From CAYVSP01 sp964453655 (GTDB lineage Bacteria; Patescibacteriota; Saccharimonadia; Saccharimonadales; CAYVSP01), in NCBI GenBank assembly GCA_964453655.1, contig CAYVSP010000019.1:1-16540 (forward strand): a stretch of DNA of 16,540 nt, written 5' to 3'. The notes under the pieces were generated by a model. The model had not been told where the DNA came from. It did no database searches and saw only the letters and a program-made list of their open reading frames with translations. The translations under genes were made by a program, and so were the position numbers. This document shows, one piece after another, positions 1 through 5,855 of this stretch. Each line of letters begins with the position of its first letter. The first letter of the stretch is position 1.

Positions 1-40
1 CTATAACCTGGCCCGGTTGTTGCTTATCACCCTCCTGCAT
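1..40 (-). CDS. Possible 5' end of a gene leaving the window
   Basis: An ATG at 38-40 read on the minus strand opens 13 codons (MQEGDKQQPGQVI) with no stop before the window edge. A TACAAT -10-like box at 47-52 leaves exactly 6 nt before the ATG. This is the same leaderless arrangement seen at comF and at the gene starting at 11681. The product cannot be identified from 13 residues. It could be a chance open frame; the promoter position is the main support. Confidence 0.35.
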   Translation of the reverse strand, partial: MQEGDKQQPGQVI

Positions 41-46
41 AAGCGT

Positions 47-52
47 ATTGTA
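47..52 (-). promoter_or_regulatory. -10 box for the edge gene
   Basis: TACAAT on the minus strand, 6 nt before the ATG at 40. No convincing -35 box is visible (TCTGCT lies 18 nt upstream). It would give a transcript starting at or next to the start codon. Confidence 0.3.
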
Positions 53-102
53 TCATTGCTCTGTACTCAAAGCAGAAAATGAGAGGTACTCAAGCATATA
101 TC

Positions 103-111
103 TGATATAAT
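103..111 (+). promoter_or_regulatory. Extended -10 promoter for the first tRNA-Ser unit
   Basis: TGATATAAT is a perfect extended -10 (TGnTATAAT). No good -35 lies 16-18 nt upstream, which is common for extended -10 promoters. The predicted transcription start, near 118, lies about 10 nt before the first structured element, so that element would begin the transcript. Confidence 0.6.
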
Positions 112-128
112 CGCCTCTGTTCAGCCAA

Positions 129-244
129 CAAATTTGCGTTGACATTCGCGAATTTGAGAGGAAGCGGCTCGATACGATAATCAAGGGTGCCGAGCAAACT
201 TGTTTTGTCGGTAGTCAGATTATCGTATCATTACACGCTGACGA
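129..244 (+). promoter_or_regulatory. Structured RNA leader element, copy 1 (before tRNA-Ser GCU)
   Basis: Hairpin H1 pairs 129-138 with 147-156 (AAATTTGCG with CGCGAATTT plus a C-G closing pair, one G-U). AGAGGA follows (157-162). Long hairpin H2 then pairs AGCG 163-166 with CGCT 236-239, GATACGATAATC 171-182 with 218-229 (12 perfect pairs) and GCCGA 189-193 with 208-212. The 3' side ends GACGA at 240-244, directly against the first base of the tRNA at 245. The same layout occurs at 460-583 and 4694-4820. I do not recognise the motif; pairing is read from sequence and function is unknown. Confidence 0.7.
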
Positions 245-339
245 GGAGAGGTACCCAAGCTGGCTGAAGGGGACGGTTTGCTAAATCGTTAGGGGGGCCA
301 TAAGCCCCCGCGAGGGTTCGAATCCCTCCCTCTCCGCCA
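245..339 (+). tRNA. tRNA-Ser (anticodon GCU)
   Basis: The acceptor stem GGAGAGG (245-251) pairs perfectly with CCTCTCC (329-335), followed by discriminator G336 and an encoded CCA (337-339). The anticodon stem-loop carries GCT at 280-282, reading AGC/AGU serine codons. A long variable arm (about 291-311, with GGGGG/CCCCC pairing) marks a class II tRNA. The T arm GAGGG-TTCGAAT-CCCTC lies at 312-328. The gene follows structured element copy 1 with no spacer, so the mature 5' end is the base after the element's GACGA. Confidence 0.95.
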
Positions 340-376
340 AGTTTTGTGACTAGACCTTGGTCTGGGCACAAAACTT
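339..376 (+). terminator. Strong hairpin after tRNA-Ser(GCU)
   Basis: AAGTTTTGTG (339-348) pairs perfectly with CACAAAACTT (367-376), and inside it AGACC (352-356) pairs with GGTCT (359-363). It starts on the last base of the encoded CCA. There is no U-run after the stem (GTTAGAG follows), so it may be a processing or 3'-protection hairpin, not an intrinsic terminator. Confidence 0.45.
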
Positions 377-392
377 GTTAGAGTGTTTGTGA

Positions 393-419
393 GAACCCAT
401 CCCGCGGAGCGGAGGGTTC
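393..419 (+). repeat. GC-rich hairpin between the two tRNA units
   Basis: GAACCC (393-398) pairs with GGGTTC (414-419), continued by a TCCGC/GCGGA helix with one bulged C and a GGA loop. No T-tract follows. It has no counterpart before elements 1 or 3. Whether it ends the first tRNA transcript or belongs to a leader of the second cannot be decided; I see no good promoter between 377 and 459, so the two tRNAs may be co-transcribed. Confidence 0.45.
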
Positions 420-459
420 GGTGAATGAAGCTGTTTTCTTTGGAAACCCGCAAAAAGTA

Positions 460-583
460 CAAAATTGTAAACCAATCGATAGATGTTTACAATTTTGAGA
501 GGAGAAGTGCCGGTAAGCCCTTAGCTTTTGGCGAGACAGAGGTTAGCGGCAAAAGCGGTGGGCTTTTTAGGTAGCTTCGACGA
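460..583 (+). promoter_or_regulatory. Structured RNA leader element, copy 2 (before tRNA-Ser UGA)
   Basis: H1 pairs AAAATTGTAAAC (461-472) with GTTTACAATTTT (485-496) perfectly, extended by C460-G497. AGAGGA follows (498-503). H2 pairs GAAG 504-507 with CTTC 575-578, AAGCCC 515-520 with GGGCTT 560-565, and GCTTTTG 524-530 with CAAAAGC 550-556. GACGA (579-583) abuts tRNA base 1 at 584. The H2 sequence differs from copies 1 and 3 while the helices, the AGAGGA box and the GACGAG box are kept, as expected for a conserved RNA structure. Confidence 0.7.
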
Positions 584-672
584 GGAAGGGTCGCATAGTT
601 GGTCTAGTGCGCCTGTCTTGAAAACAGGTAACCCGAGAGGGTTCGTGGGTTCGAATCCCACCCCTTCCGCCA
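584..672 (+). tRNA. tRNA-Ser (anticodon UGA)
   Basis: The acceptor stem GGAAGGG (584-590) pairs perfectly with CCCTTCC (662-668); discriminator G669 and an encoded CCA (670-672) follow. The anticodon stem CCTGT/ACAGG (612-616/624-628) holds loop CTTGAAA with anticodon TGA at 619-621, reading UCN serine codons. A long variable arm confirms the class II serine type. The T arm GTGGG-TTCGAAT-CCCAC spans 645-661. T-rich DNA at about 675-706, which is also the lysine-rich 3' end of the convergent gene, could help end this transcript. Confidence 0.95.
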
Positions 673-676
673 AATT

Positions 677-2080
677 TTATTTTTTCTTTACTGTTTTTTC
701 TTTCTTAGCATGTAGCTTTTTTACAGCGTTGATTTTCTTTATGCCCATTACTGCTAGTATTGCCAGACCAACGTAAACCGGCCATTCACCAAGCACAGTG
801 TACGGCGTACGTTTTTTATTGGTTGTTATAGTAACTATTTTGGATTGTATAGGGCTTATACGTGCCAATATATGCCCGTTATTATCAAGGGCAAAGGCAG
901 GCGCATTGTTAGATGATTGCAAAAATGGCCGGGCGTTAGCGCTAGCCATAAACAACGCTTGGCCTTGATGAAGAAACGTATACAGCCTACTGTCTATATG
1001 ACTAAGCGACGCTGAATTAGTTAAAACGGTCGCGCCATGGGACGTAAAGTGGCGGTAGTCTTCGGTCGAAATTATGCTGGAGCAAATACCGCTTCCGATG
1101 GCAATATTGTTATTTACATACAGCGGGGTAAAGTTAGCCGCTCCTTTCTGTAAAGTTAACAGCTTATTGAAATAAGTTAGTGTCTGGTTCTTGTGAGCCA
1201 AGCGTAATAACCCTTCAATAAAATAAGGCACATACTCGCCGGCCGGTATAAGGCGTGACTTGGAGCGCTCTTCTATAACACCACGCTGTGTGGAGGCAAA
1301 GACAAGAGCATTTTTGGCGTTACCCGGTGCTCCTTCTTTTTGAGAACCAATATAGAATGTTTCTTTTGGACCTTCGGGCTGTAGCCGGCCAGCAGCACTG
1401 GCATGAGCGTTTAAGCCATACTCTGGAAAAACTGCAAGATTATATGTGCCTTGCACTTTGCTGGCTTTATTGTACAAACCCTCAGATACAATCACAACCC
1501 TCATAGGTTGACCATCAGGCTGTCTATATAGTAACCATGCGGATGACGAGATTAATAGAATCACTATTGTGGTCGGTATTGCAAACCGTCGCAGCTTTTT
1601 CATGCATACAATAAAGAACAGAGTCATAACGGTTGCCGTAAGGCCATAGAATCCTACAAATCGACCTAGAAAACACAAGGGTGTATGAGCAACAAGTGGC
1701 GTAAGTGATGAAAACGGCATGACGGTATCCCAACTACCACCTCGACCTATCCAAATAACCGTAATAAGCCATGCAACTAAATAACCAATGCCAGCCCATA
1801 TAAAAAATATGAGTGAGATTATCCATAAGGGAACTGTGCGGAACTGATTAACCCAATCTCTTAATCTAAAAATCGTTGTGATAAAGATGATCGAACTTAT
1901 GCCAACTATGACACTGAAGCCAAATAGCGCAAGCAGATAGCCAAGAAGCAGGGAGTCAGCCAGCTGGGCTACTTTGCTCATAAAGAACCATGACCAAGAG
2001 GCTCCCACGAAGAATATAACCAAAGCAATAATAAGCTCGTCGGAGCCTAAAATTGCTTTAATTTGCTTACGGCCGAGCAT
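677..2080 (-). CDS. lnt: Apolipoprotein N-acyltransferase-like membrane protein
   Basis: 467 aa. About six hydrophobic helices in residues 15-185 are followed by a nitrilase-type domain, the arrangement of Lnt, which adds the third acyl chain to lipoproteins on the outer face of the cytoplasmic membrane. The catalytic triad can be placed: E220 in VFPEYGL, K274 in SKSRLIPAGEYVPY, and C333 in GSGICSS. The usual glutamate right after the cysteine region (CYE in classic Lnt) is absent. Near the end TPYTVLGEWP matches the family's T-x-Y-x-x-x-G-x-W-P ending, followed by a last membrane helix and a lysine-rich tail. Its start overlaps the end of the cohesin-domain gene by 14 nt, suggesting translational coupling. 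It could be a related membrane-bound carbon-nitrogen hydrolase of other specificity. Confidence 0.8.
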   Translation of the reverse strand: MLGRKQIKAILGSDELIIALVIFFVGASWSWFFMSKVAQLADSLLLGYLLALFGFSVIVGISSIIFITTIFRLRDWVNQFRTVPLWIISLIFFIWAGIGYLVAWLITVIWIGRGGSWDTVMPFSSLTPLVAHTPLCFLGRFVGFYGLTATVMTLFFIVCMKKLRRFAIPTTIVILLISSSAWLLYRQPDGQPMRVVIVSEGLYNKASKVQGTYNLAVFPEYGLNAHASAAGRLQPEGPKETFYIGSQKEGAPGNAKNALVFASTQRGVIEERSKSRLIPAGEYVPYFIEGLLRLAHKNQTLTYFNKLLTLQKGAANFTPLYVNNNIAIGSGICSSIISTEDYRHFTSHGATVLTNSASLSHIDSRLYTFLHQGQALFMASANARPFLQSSNNAPAFALDNNGHILARISPIQSKIVTITTNKKRTPYTVLGEWPVYVGLAILAVMGIKKINAVKKLHAKKEKTVKKK

Positions 2081-3209
2081 TGGATTGCGGTGATATAGCT
2101 GCTTGAGGCGCTACTGTAGAATTTTCTGGAACAACTGCGGTTTGAGCTGCTGCAGGTGCAGATGTTTGTGAGACTGAAGGCTGAACAACTTGCGGTTCAA
2201 AAACAGTTGATACAGGCTGAATAGCTGTAGCAGTCTGTGGGGCAGCAGGCGAGAAAGACTCGGTGTTAACTTCTGCAGAAGCTTGCGGCAAAACAGAAGC
2301 AGGACTGGCTGGCAGAGCAGGCTGAGTAGGCATCCAGTTTGAGCCTGAATAGTCAGTTGCTGTAGACGCAACAATAGGCGAGGTAATGTCGGCGTCACCT
2401 ACAGGCTCAGTAAGTTGAGTACTATGCTTTAGGCGTTTCCGCCTTCGAAGCCAAAGCCACGTGCCAACACCAAATAGTGCAAGTAAGCCTGCAATAAAAA
2501 GAAGCAGCAGCGGCTTATGCCTCTCTATGGACTTAACTGAACCCAGAACCCCTGCCACACCCCCCGAGTTGCTGGCTATGGAGTCTCCTGAATTATTTGT
2601 GCCGTCTGCACTTCCTGTAGACGAATCCGTGGCAGAACCGTCCGCTGATATACCATTTGCAGTATTGCCTGTGGACGAGTTGCCCGAACCGGTAGAGCCT
2701 GATGTCCCAGTTGTAGAGCCACCTGGTTTGGTAGTAGGGGGAGGTGTAGTAGGTGTAGCAATTGCAAGTTTAGTTGAGCTTCCGTCCAGACCAACCTCAC
2801 TATTGGCGTATGCCCGGCCACTACTAGTTATAGTTGTGCCACTTGTGTTAGCGAGCGCTTTAAACTTAGCTACAAACACGGTTTGCTGGCCAGTAAACTT
2901 GCTTCCACCTTTATTCGAGCGAGTTGTTTTCAGGGTATTGTCAAAATCTCCTTGAAGCCATATGTAGTTAAAAGGGGCTGCGGCATCAGAGAAGGACAAA
3001 AACTTTAAATATTTTGTGTCATAGGTAATTGTAACTTGAACACCGACTATGGCAGTGCTGGTATTAGTCTTGACAGTCAGTTGGACTTCGGATCCATTTG
3101 TAATGCTAGTTTGTGAAGGGTTAAGTTGCAACGAATTGCTGGCCGCATGGGCAATGCCCATATTTGAGAGCATTGCAACCATGATTATTACTCCAACAAG
3201 ACGTTTCAC
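2067..3209 (-). CDS. Membrane-anchored cohesin-domain surface protein
   Basis: 380 aa. The GTG start at 3209 is preceded closely by AAAGGAG. Residues 1-22 form a signal peptide ending AHA. Residues 25-150 look like a cohesin-type beta-sandwich (SLQLNPSQTSITNGSEVQL, then VGVQVTITYDTKYLKF), a fold that binds dockerins or acts as a generic extracellular adhesion module. A Gly/Ser/Thr/Asn-rich linker (151-228) leads to a membrane helix (233-254), a stop-transfer cluster RRRKRLK and a Pro/Gln/Ala-rich cytoplasmic tail of about 119 residues. No dockerin is visible in this window, so a ligand cannot be named. It lies between the peptidoglycan-binding-type gene and the Lnt-like gene, which suggests an envelope function. 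Confidence 0.7.
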   Translation of the reverse strand: MKRLVGVIIMVAMLSNMGIAHAASNSLQLNPSQTSITNGSEVQLTVKTNTSTAIVGVQVTITYDTKYLKFLSFSDAAAPFNYIWLQGDFDNTLKTTRSNKGGSKFTGQQTVFVAKFKALANTSGTTITSSGRAYANSEVGLDGSSTKLAIATPTTPPPTTKPGGSTTGTSGSTGSGNSSTGNTANGISADGSATDSSTGSADGTNNSGDSIASNSGGVAGVLGSVKSIERHKPLLLLFIAGLLALFGVGTWLWLRRRKRLKHSTQLTEPVGDADITSPIVASTATDYSGSNWMPTQPALPASPASVLPQASAEVNTESFSPAAPQTATAIQPVSTVFEPQVVQPSVSQTSAPAAAQTAVVPENSTVAPQAAISPQSNARP

Positions 3210-3247
3210 TTTCTCCTTTTACCTACCAGATTGGCCTATTATCTATA

Positions 3248-3736
3248 CTAATGACATACGTCAAAGCCAATAAAGCCTTGGTCATATTGCACTTGACAAG
3301 AACGATACAATCTATCCCAAGTTTGCGGACCAATAACGCCACCCCGTTCCGCGAAGGTAGGGTCAACACTTCCCCAATTATTTTGGAATGCCGCGGCAGT
3401 ATATGCCGTTTTTGGCCCGTATGCGCTGTCTTCATCAAGAACTACCCATTGAAAATTAGGGTGAAGTCTACCTTCTGCGTTCAGTACCTCCTGTACGATC
3501 CTGACACAGTCACCAGTAATATAGTGACCCGGGACGCCGGTATTATATAAACCTATGTTTTGCACTAGCCCACAACTATATACGCTAGCCCCTGATTTAT
3601 CGGCGTGTGAATGATAGAGCTTGTATGTACCGAAGCCAGCAAAGGCGAGTACGAATACTAACAAAACTACGCCTTTTGGATTTTTGAAAAAATTACCGAG
3701 CTTCTTTTTAAAGCCTGTTTTCTTTTTTGCTGCCAT
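3248..3736 (-). CDS. Membrane-anchored peptidoglycan-binding-type domain protein
   Basis: 162 aa. A Lys-rich N-terminus and one membrane helix (about 22-40) are followed by an exported domain. Residues about 75-145 resemble the PG_binding_1 fold: CVRIVQEVLN, then DSAYGPKTAYTAAAFQ and GVIGPQTWDRL, with the typical Y/IG-P-x-T repeats. Four cysteines (C55, C77, C147, C161) could form two disulfides outside the membrane. No catalytic domain is attached, so it probably binds or senses cell wall and does not cut it. A good AAGGAG site sits 7 nt before the ATG. The next gene starts 38 nt downstream. Confidence 0.7.
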   Translation of the reverse strand: MAAKKKTGFKKKLGNFFKNPKGVVLLVFVLAFAGFGTYKLYHSHADKSGASVYSCGLVQNIGLYNTGVPGHYITGDCVRIVQEVLNAEGRLHPNFQWVVLDEDSAYGPKTAYTAAAFQNNWGSVDPTFAERGGVIGPQTWDRLYRSCQVQYDQGFIGFDVCH

Positions 3737-3779
3737 TTTTTTCTCCTTGGAATTTTTGATTATTTAGTTTATGCGAACC

Positions 3780-3785
3780 ATTATA
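3780..3785 (-). promoter_or_regulatory. -10 box upstream of the 3736 gene
   Basis: A perfect TATAAT on the minus strand, 43 nt before the ATG at 3736. I see no clear -35. The leader would include the AAGGAG ribosome site, unlike the leaderless genes nearby. It could drive the three-gene surface cluster 3736-677. Confidence 0.4.
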
Positions 3786-3837
3786 CACCTAAGCACAAGC
3801 TTAAAAACAGATTAATTACTTAGCTGTGGATAAATGA

Positions 3838-4512
3838 TTACTGAGTTTGGGCGAAGACAACAGCGTCAACGCGTTTAGCACCAGCTTGTTTAAGAACCAG
3901 CGCAGCTTGCTCAATCGTTGCACCAGTGGTACTGACATCGTCCACCAGCAAAATATACGCTCCTTTTATGAGCTCGGGTTTCAGTGTTCGGTAAGCTCCC
4001 TGCAATTGGGTTAAGCGCTCACGCCTTTTACTACCTACTTGTTGCACCTGGTTTATTCGAGAAAGCAACGTCAAATTTCTTCTCTTGCTAATAGACGCTA
4101 GCTCGGCTGCAAGCAGCTTAGCTTGGTCGTAGCCACGCTCACGGACATGCTTGGTACTAGTTGGGTTGTGCACAAGAATTGTGCTCTCCGGCAAATACGG
4201 CAAGGCCTCGCTCATAAGTTCTGCTATAACTCTGGCAGACGACTGGTTGCGATCAAACTTTAACTGCTTGACTAGCTCCCTAGCCAAGGCTTCGTACTCT
4301 GTCCTAACCCATACGTGGCTTAATCTGGTACGCGGTCGACAACTGTTACATACTTTGGAATAAGTGGTGAGTTTATGGCAACGATAGCAGCGTGAAGGCA
4401 AAGTTGGGCAAGCATCCGGCTGACACCAATTACAGAGTAAAGACCCCTCGCGGCCACAAGATAGACAATTATGCGGTGCAACCAAACTGATAATCCGCTC
4501 CAATAGTTGCAT
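3838..4512 (-). CDS. comF: ComF family phosphoribosyltransferase-like protein
   Basis: 224 aa, the usual length for ComF. The N-terminus carries two CxxC pairs forming a zinc site (C16/C19, C27/C30), with a second set at C42/C45 and C55/C58. The C-terminal half is a type I phosphoribosyltransferase fold with the PRPP loop LLVDDVSTTGAT at 188-199 and the family motif RGYDQAKLLA at 126-135. In competent bacteria ComF acts in the cytoplasm during DNA uptake, helping to handle incoming single-stranded DNA. Whether it does so here is inference; retention of competence genes is common in CPR genomes. A TATTAT box ends 6 nt before the ATG and there is no Shine-Dalgarno, so the mRNA is probably leaderless. 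Confidence 0.9.
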   Translation of the reverse strand: MQLLERIISLVAPHNCLSCGREGSLLCNWCQPDACPTLPSRCYRCHKLTTYSKVCNSCRPRTRLSHVWVRTEYEALARELVKQLKFDRNQSSARVIAELMSEALPYLPESTILVHNPTSTKHVRERGYDQAKLLAAELASISKRRNLTLLSRINQVQQVGSKRRERLTQLQGAYRTLKPELIKGAYILLVDDVSTTGATIEQAALVLKQAGAKRVDAVVFAQTQ

Positions 4513-4518
4513 AGGCCA

Positions 4519-4549
4519 ATAATACGCCGGCCTTTAAAGTTAGACACAA
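4519..4549 (-). promoter_or_regulatory. comF promoter, probably leaderless
   Basis: -10 TATTAT at 4519-4524 and -35-like TTGTGT at 4544-4549 with a 19-nt spacer. The -10 leaves 6 nt before the comF ATG at 4512, placing transcription start at the start codon. Confidence 0.4.
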
Positions 4550-4610
4550 GCGCTACACTGTTAATAGTCGCTGTTGTAAAGGTTATGTTGTAAATAAGGA
4601 GGCTATACCA

Positions 4611-4640
4611 TTGCCAGCTGTTTGTGGCTTACGATATACT
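4611..4640 (+). promoter_or_regulatory. Candidate promoter for the Hsp20 leader
   Basis: TTGCCA (4611-4616), an 18-nt spacer and TATACT (4635-4640), five of six matches in each box. Start would be near 4647, ahead of structured element copy 3. A second AT-rich block, TATATACAAT at 4672-4681, is an alternative -10 without a clear -35. I see no coding sequence in 4513-4834: it holds the divergent comF and Hsp20 promoters and element copy 3. Confidence 0.4.
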
Positions 4641-4693
4641 GCTAAGGAACAAAAATTGCAAAATAGTCCACTATATACAATTTAAGCTCAATC

Positions 4694-4820
4694 CAATTTT
4701 GTAAACCAAGGAGTAGGCTTTGCCTACTCGACAGTTTACAAAATTGAGAGGAAGAAGCGATTGTAGGCGACAGTAAACAAAAAGTTTGTTTACGAAAGTC
4801 GGAAATCGATTCTGACGAGT
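4694..4820 (+). promoter_or_regulatory. Structured RNA leader element, copy 3 (before Hsp20)
   Basis: H1 pairs CAATTTTGTAAAC (4694-4706) with GTTTACAAAATTG (4734-4746), 13 perfect pairs, and contains an inner hairpin GAGTAGGC/GCCTACTC (4711-4718/4722-4729). AGAGGA follows at 4747-4752. H2 pairs AGAAGCGATT 4753-4762 with AATCGATTCT 4804-4813 (one G-U), CGAC 4768-4771 with GTCG 4798-4801, and GTAAACAA 4773-4780 with TTGTTTAC 4786-4793. GACGAG is at 4814-4819. The Hsp20 ribosome site GGAGG (4821-4825) follows at once but is not itself inside a helix. The architecture matches copies 1 and 2, here on an mRNA. Confidence 0.7.
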
Positions 4821-4834
4821 GGAGGGTAACAACT

Positions 4835-5317
4835 ATGGCTCGACGAAATCGAGATGAAGATTTGCTTATGGAAGACGAGCTGACGGCAGCTTTCCTGGGC
4901 GATGATGATACAGGCGATAGCGCCGCTACGCAACAGCCAGCTGACGACAGCGCCGCACCGTCACCAGATGAGTGGGATGAAGATGAAGCCGTACCAGGCC
5001 AATTAGCAGTTGATGTCTACGAAACCAAGGACAGGCTGGTTGTTAAGGCACGCACTGCTGGCGTGAACAAGAACGATCTTGACGTCAGTATTGCCGACAA
5101 TACTCTGAGCGTCCGTGGCACATTATCGGCTGGAAATGAAGACGATGTAGAGAATTACTTTGTGCAGGAATGCTACTGGGGTGAATTTTCACGCAGCATT
5201 GCCCTGCCGGTACCAGTTAAAGAAGAAGAAGTTGAAGCAGTTCTAAAGGACGGCGTTTTGACTATCAGCTTTACTAAGTTGAAGCAGGACACCGTTAAGA
5301 AAATTCAGGTTTTATAA
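4835..5317 (+). CDS. Hsp20/alpha-crystallin small heat shock protein
   Basis: 160 aa. An acidic, low-complexity N-terminal arm (residues 1-55) precedes an alpha-crystallin domain at about 56-150: LAVDVYETKDRLVVKARTAG, and the signature AVLKDGVLTISF (135-146). The C-terminus KKIQVL contains an I-x-V motif, the anchor by which such chaperones assemble into oligomers. The family holds unfolding proteins in a refoldable state without ATP. The start is fixed by GGAGG 9 nt upstream. It is a single-gene unit bounded by the divergent comF and a terminator. The acidic N-terminus is unusual in composition. Regulation may run through structured element copy 3; no CIRCE or ROSE-type element was recognised. 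Confidence 0.93.
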   Translation: MARRNRDEDLLMEDELTAAFLGDDDTGDSAATQQPADDSAAPSPDEWDEDEAVPGQLAVDVYETKDRLVVKARTAGVNKNDLDVSIADNTLSVRGTLSAGNEDDVENYFVQECYWGEFSRSIALPVPVKEEEVEAVLKDGVLTISFTKLKQDTVKKIQVL

Positions 5318-5332
5318 AACCCTGTCCGCAAT

Positions 5333-5363
5333 AAAAAACCGCTTGTAACCCAAGCGGTTTTTT
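5333..5363. terminator. Bidirectional intrinsic terminator
   Basis: AAAAAACCGCTTG (5333-5345), loop TAACC, CAAGCGGTTTTTT (5351-5363): a 13-bp perfect stem with a T-run on either strand. It ends the Hsp20 transcript on the plus strand and the pilin transcript on the minus strand. Confidence 0.93.
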
Positions 5364-5384
5364 CAATATAAGAACGGGTTTACT

Positions 5385-5822
5385 TTAAGACGAAACTTTG
5401 GCAAGCACAAAGCGAACAATTATCTGCGCCAGAGCAACAATTACCAATCCAATGATGGCATACATTATGGTATTTTTAGCAGCCGTAACGTTACCTGAGT
5501 CACCACTCGATGTTATGTACTTGAGTCCGCCAACGATAATCATGATGACGGCAACCACCCCAACTATGAGCGAAAGAACATTAACAACCGTAGTAATGAT
5601 TGAATTAACCTTACCGGCCGGATCTTGAGCTTGAGGACATGCTGTGCTATTGGTGCTGAAACAGGCTCCTGCATCCAAACAACCCTGTACATTAGCTGAG
5701 CCGCTATTTGGATCGCAAGTAGCGCTCTGCGCCGATACTAGTGCCGGTGCCAAGACCCCAGGTAAAAGCAACAAAGCAGCCGTGACCAGCGCAATTGATA
5801 GTTCTTTTAATTTCTTAATCAT
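5385..5822 (-). CDS. T4SS-type pilin (distal paralogue, own promoter)
   Basis: 145 aa. Signal peptide 1-31 (LVSA/Q), a Cys-containing exported stretch (C36, C48, C54, C62), then two membrane helices (about 73-98 and 118-141) joined by the short loop KYITSSGDSG...AAKN. This is the plan of VirB2/TrbC-like pilins, which are processed, sit in the membrane and are extracted to build the pilus. It is closest to the next gene upstream: the loop KYITSSGDS and helix 2 VIVALAQIIVR are nearly the same. It is the last of six paralogues, has its own TTGAAA-17-TTATAA promoter and is followed by a strong terminator, so it is a candidate major subunit (inference). Confidence 0.85.
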   Translation of the reverse strand: MIKKLKELSIALVTAALLLLPGVLAPALVSAQSATCDPNSGSANVQGCLDAGACFSTNSTACPQAQDPAGKVNSIITTVVNVLSLIVGVVAVIMIIVGGLKYITSSGDSGNVTAAKNTIMYAIIGLVIVALAQIIVRFVLAKVSS

Positions 5823-5855
5823 TTTAATATGTGACCTTTCTTTTCTTCTCTTAGT

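Noticed and set aside
80..95. TGAGAGGTACTCAAGC matches the first 16 bases of tRNA-Ser(GCU) at 14 of 16 positions, suggesting a tRNA fragment or attachment site.
   Set aside because: No further tRNA parts follow, there is no integrase or second boundary, and the stretch lies within promoter DNA. Chance or an old duplication fits as well.
156..334. GAGAGG in element copy 1 can pair with the tRNA 3' acceptor strand CCTCTC (329-334), suggesting an antitermination switch.
   Set aside because: In copy 2 the same box cannot pair with its tRNA acceptor (CCCTTCC), so the pairing is not a shared feature.
528..776. Open frame across element copy 2 and tRNA-Ser(UGA) on the plus strand.
   Set aside because: It covers a certain tRNA and runs into the end of the convergent gene; no protein-like features.
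2461..2955. 164-codon open frame on the plus strand opposite the cohesin-domain gene.
   Set aside because: It is antisense to the low-complexity Thr/Ser/Gly linker and membrane helix of that gene, has no ribosome site, and its Pro/Val/Glu-rich composition mirrors the other strand.
239..4852. CTGACGAG in copies 1 and 3 resembles the hammerhead ribozyme box CUGANGA, with GAAA downstream near 4847 in copy 3.
   Set aside because: No stem II connects the boxes, copy 1 has no GAAA at the right place, and copy 2 has TTCGACGAG. The hammerhead core cannot be formed.
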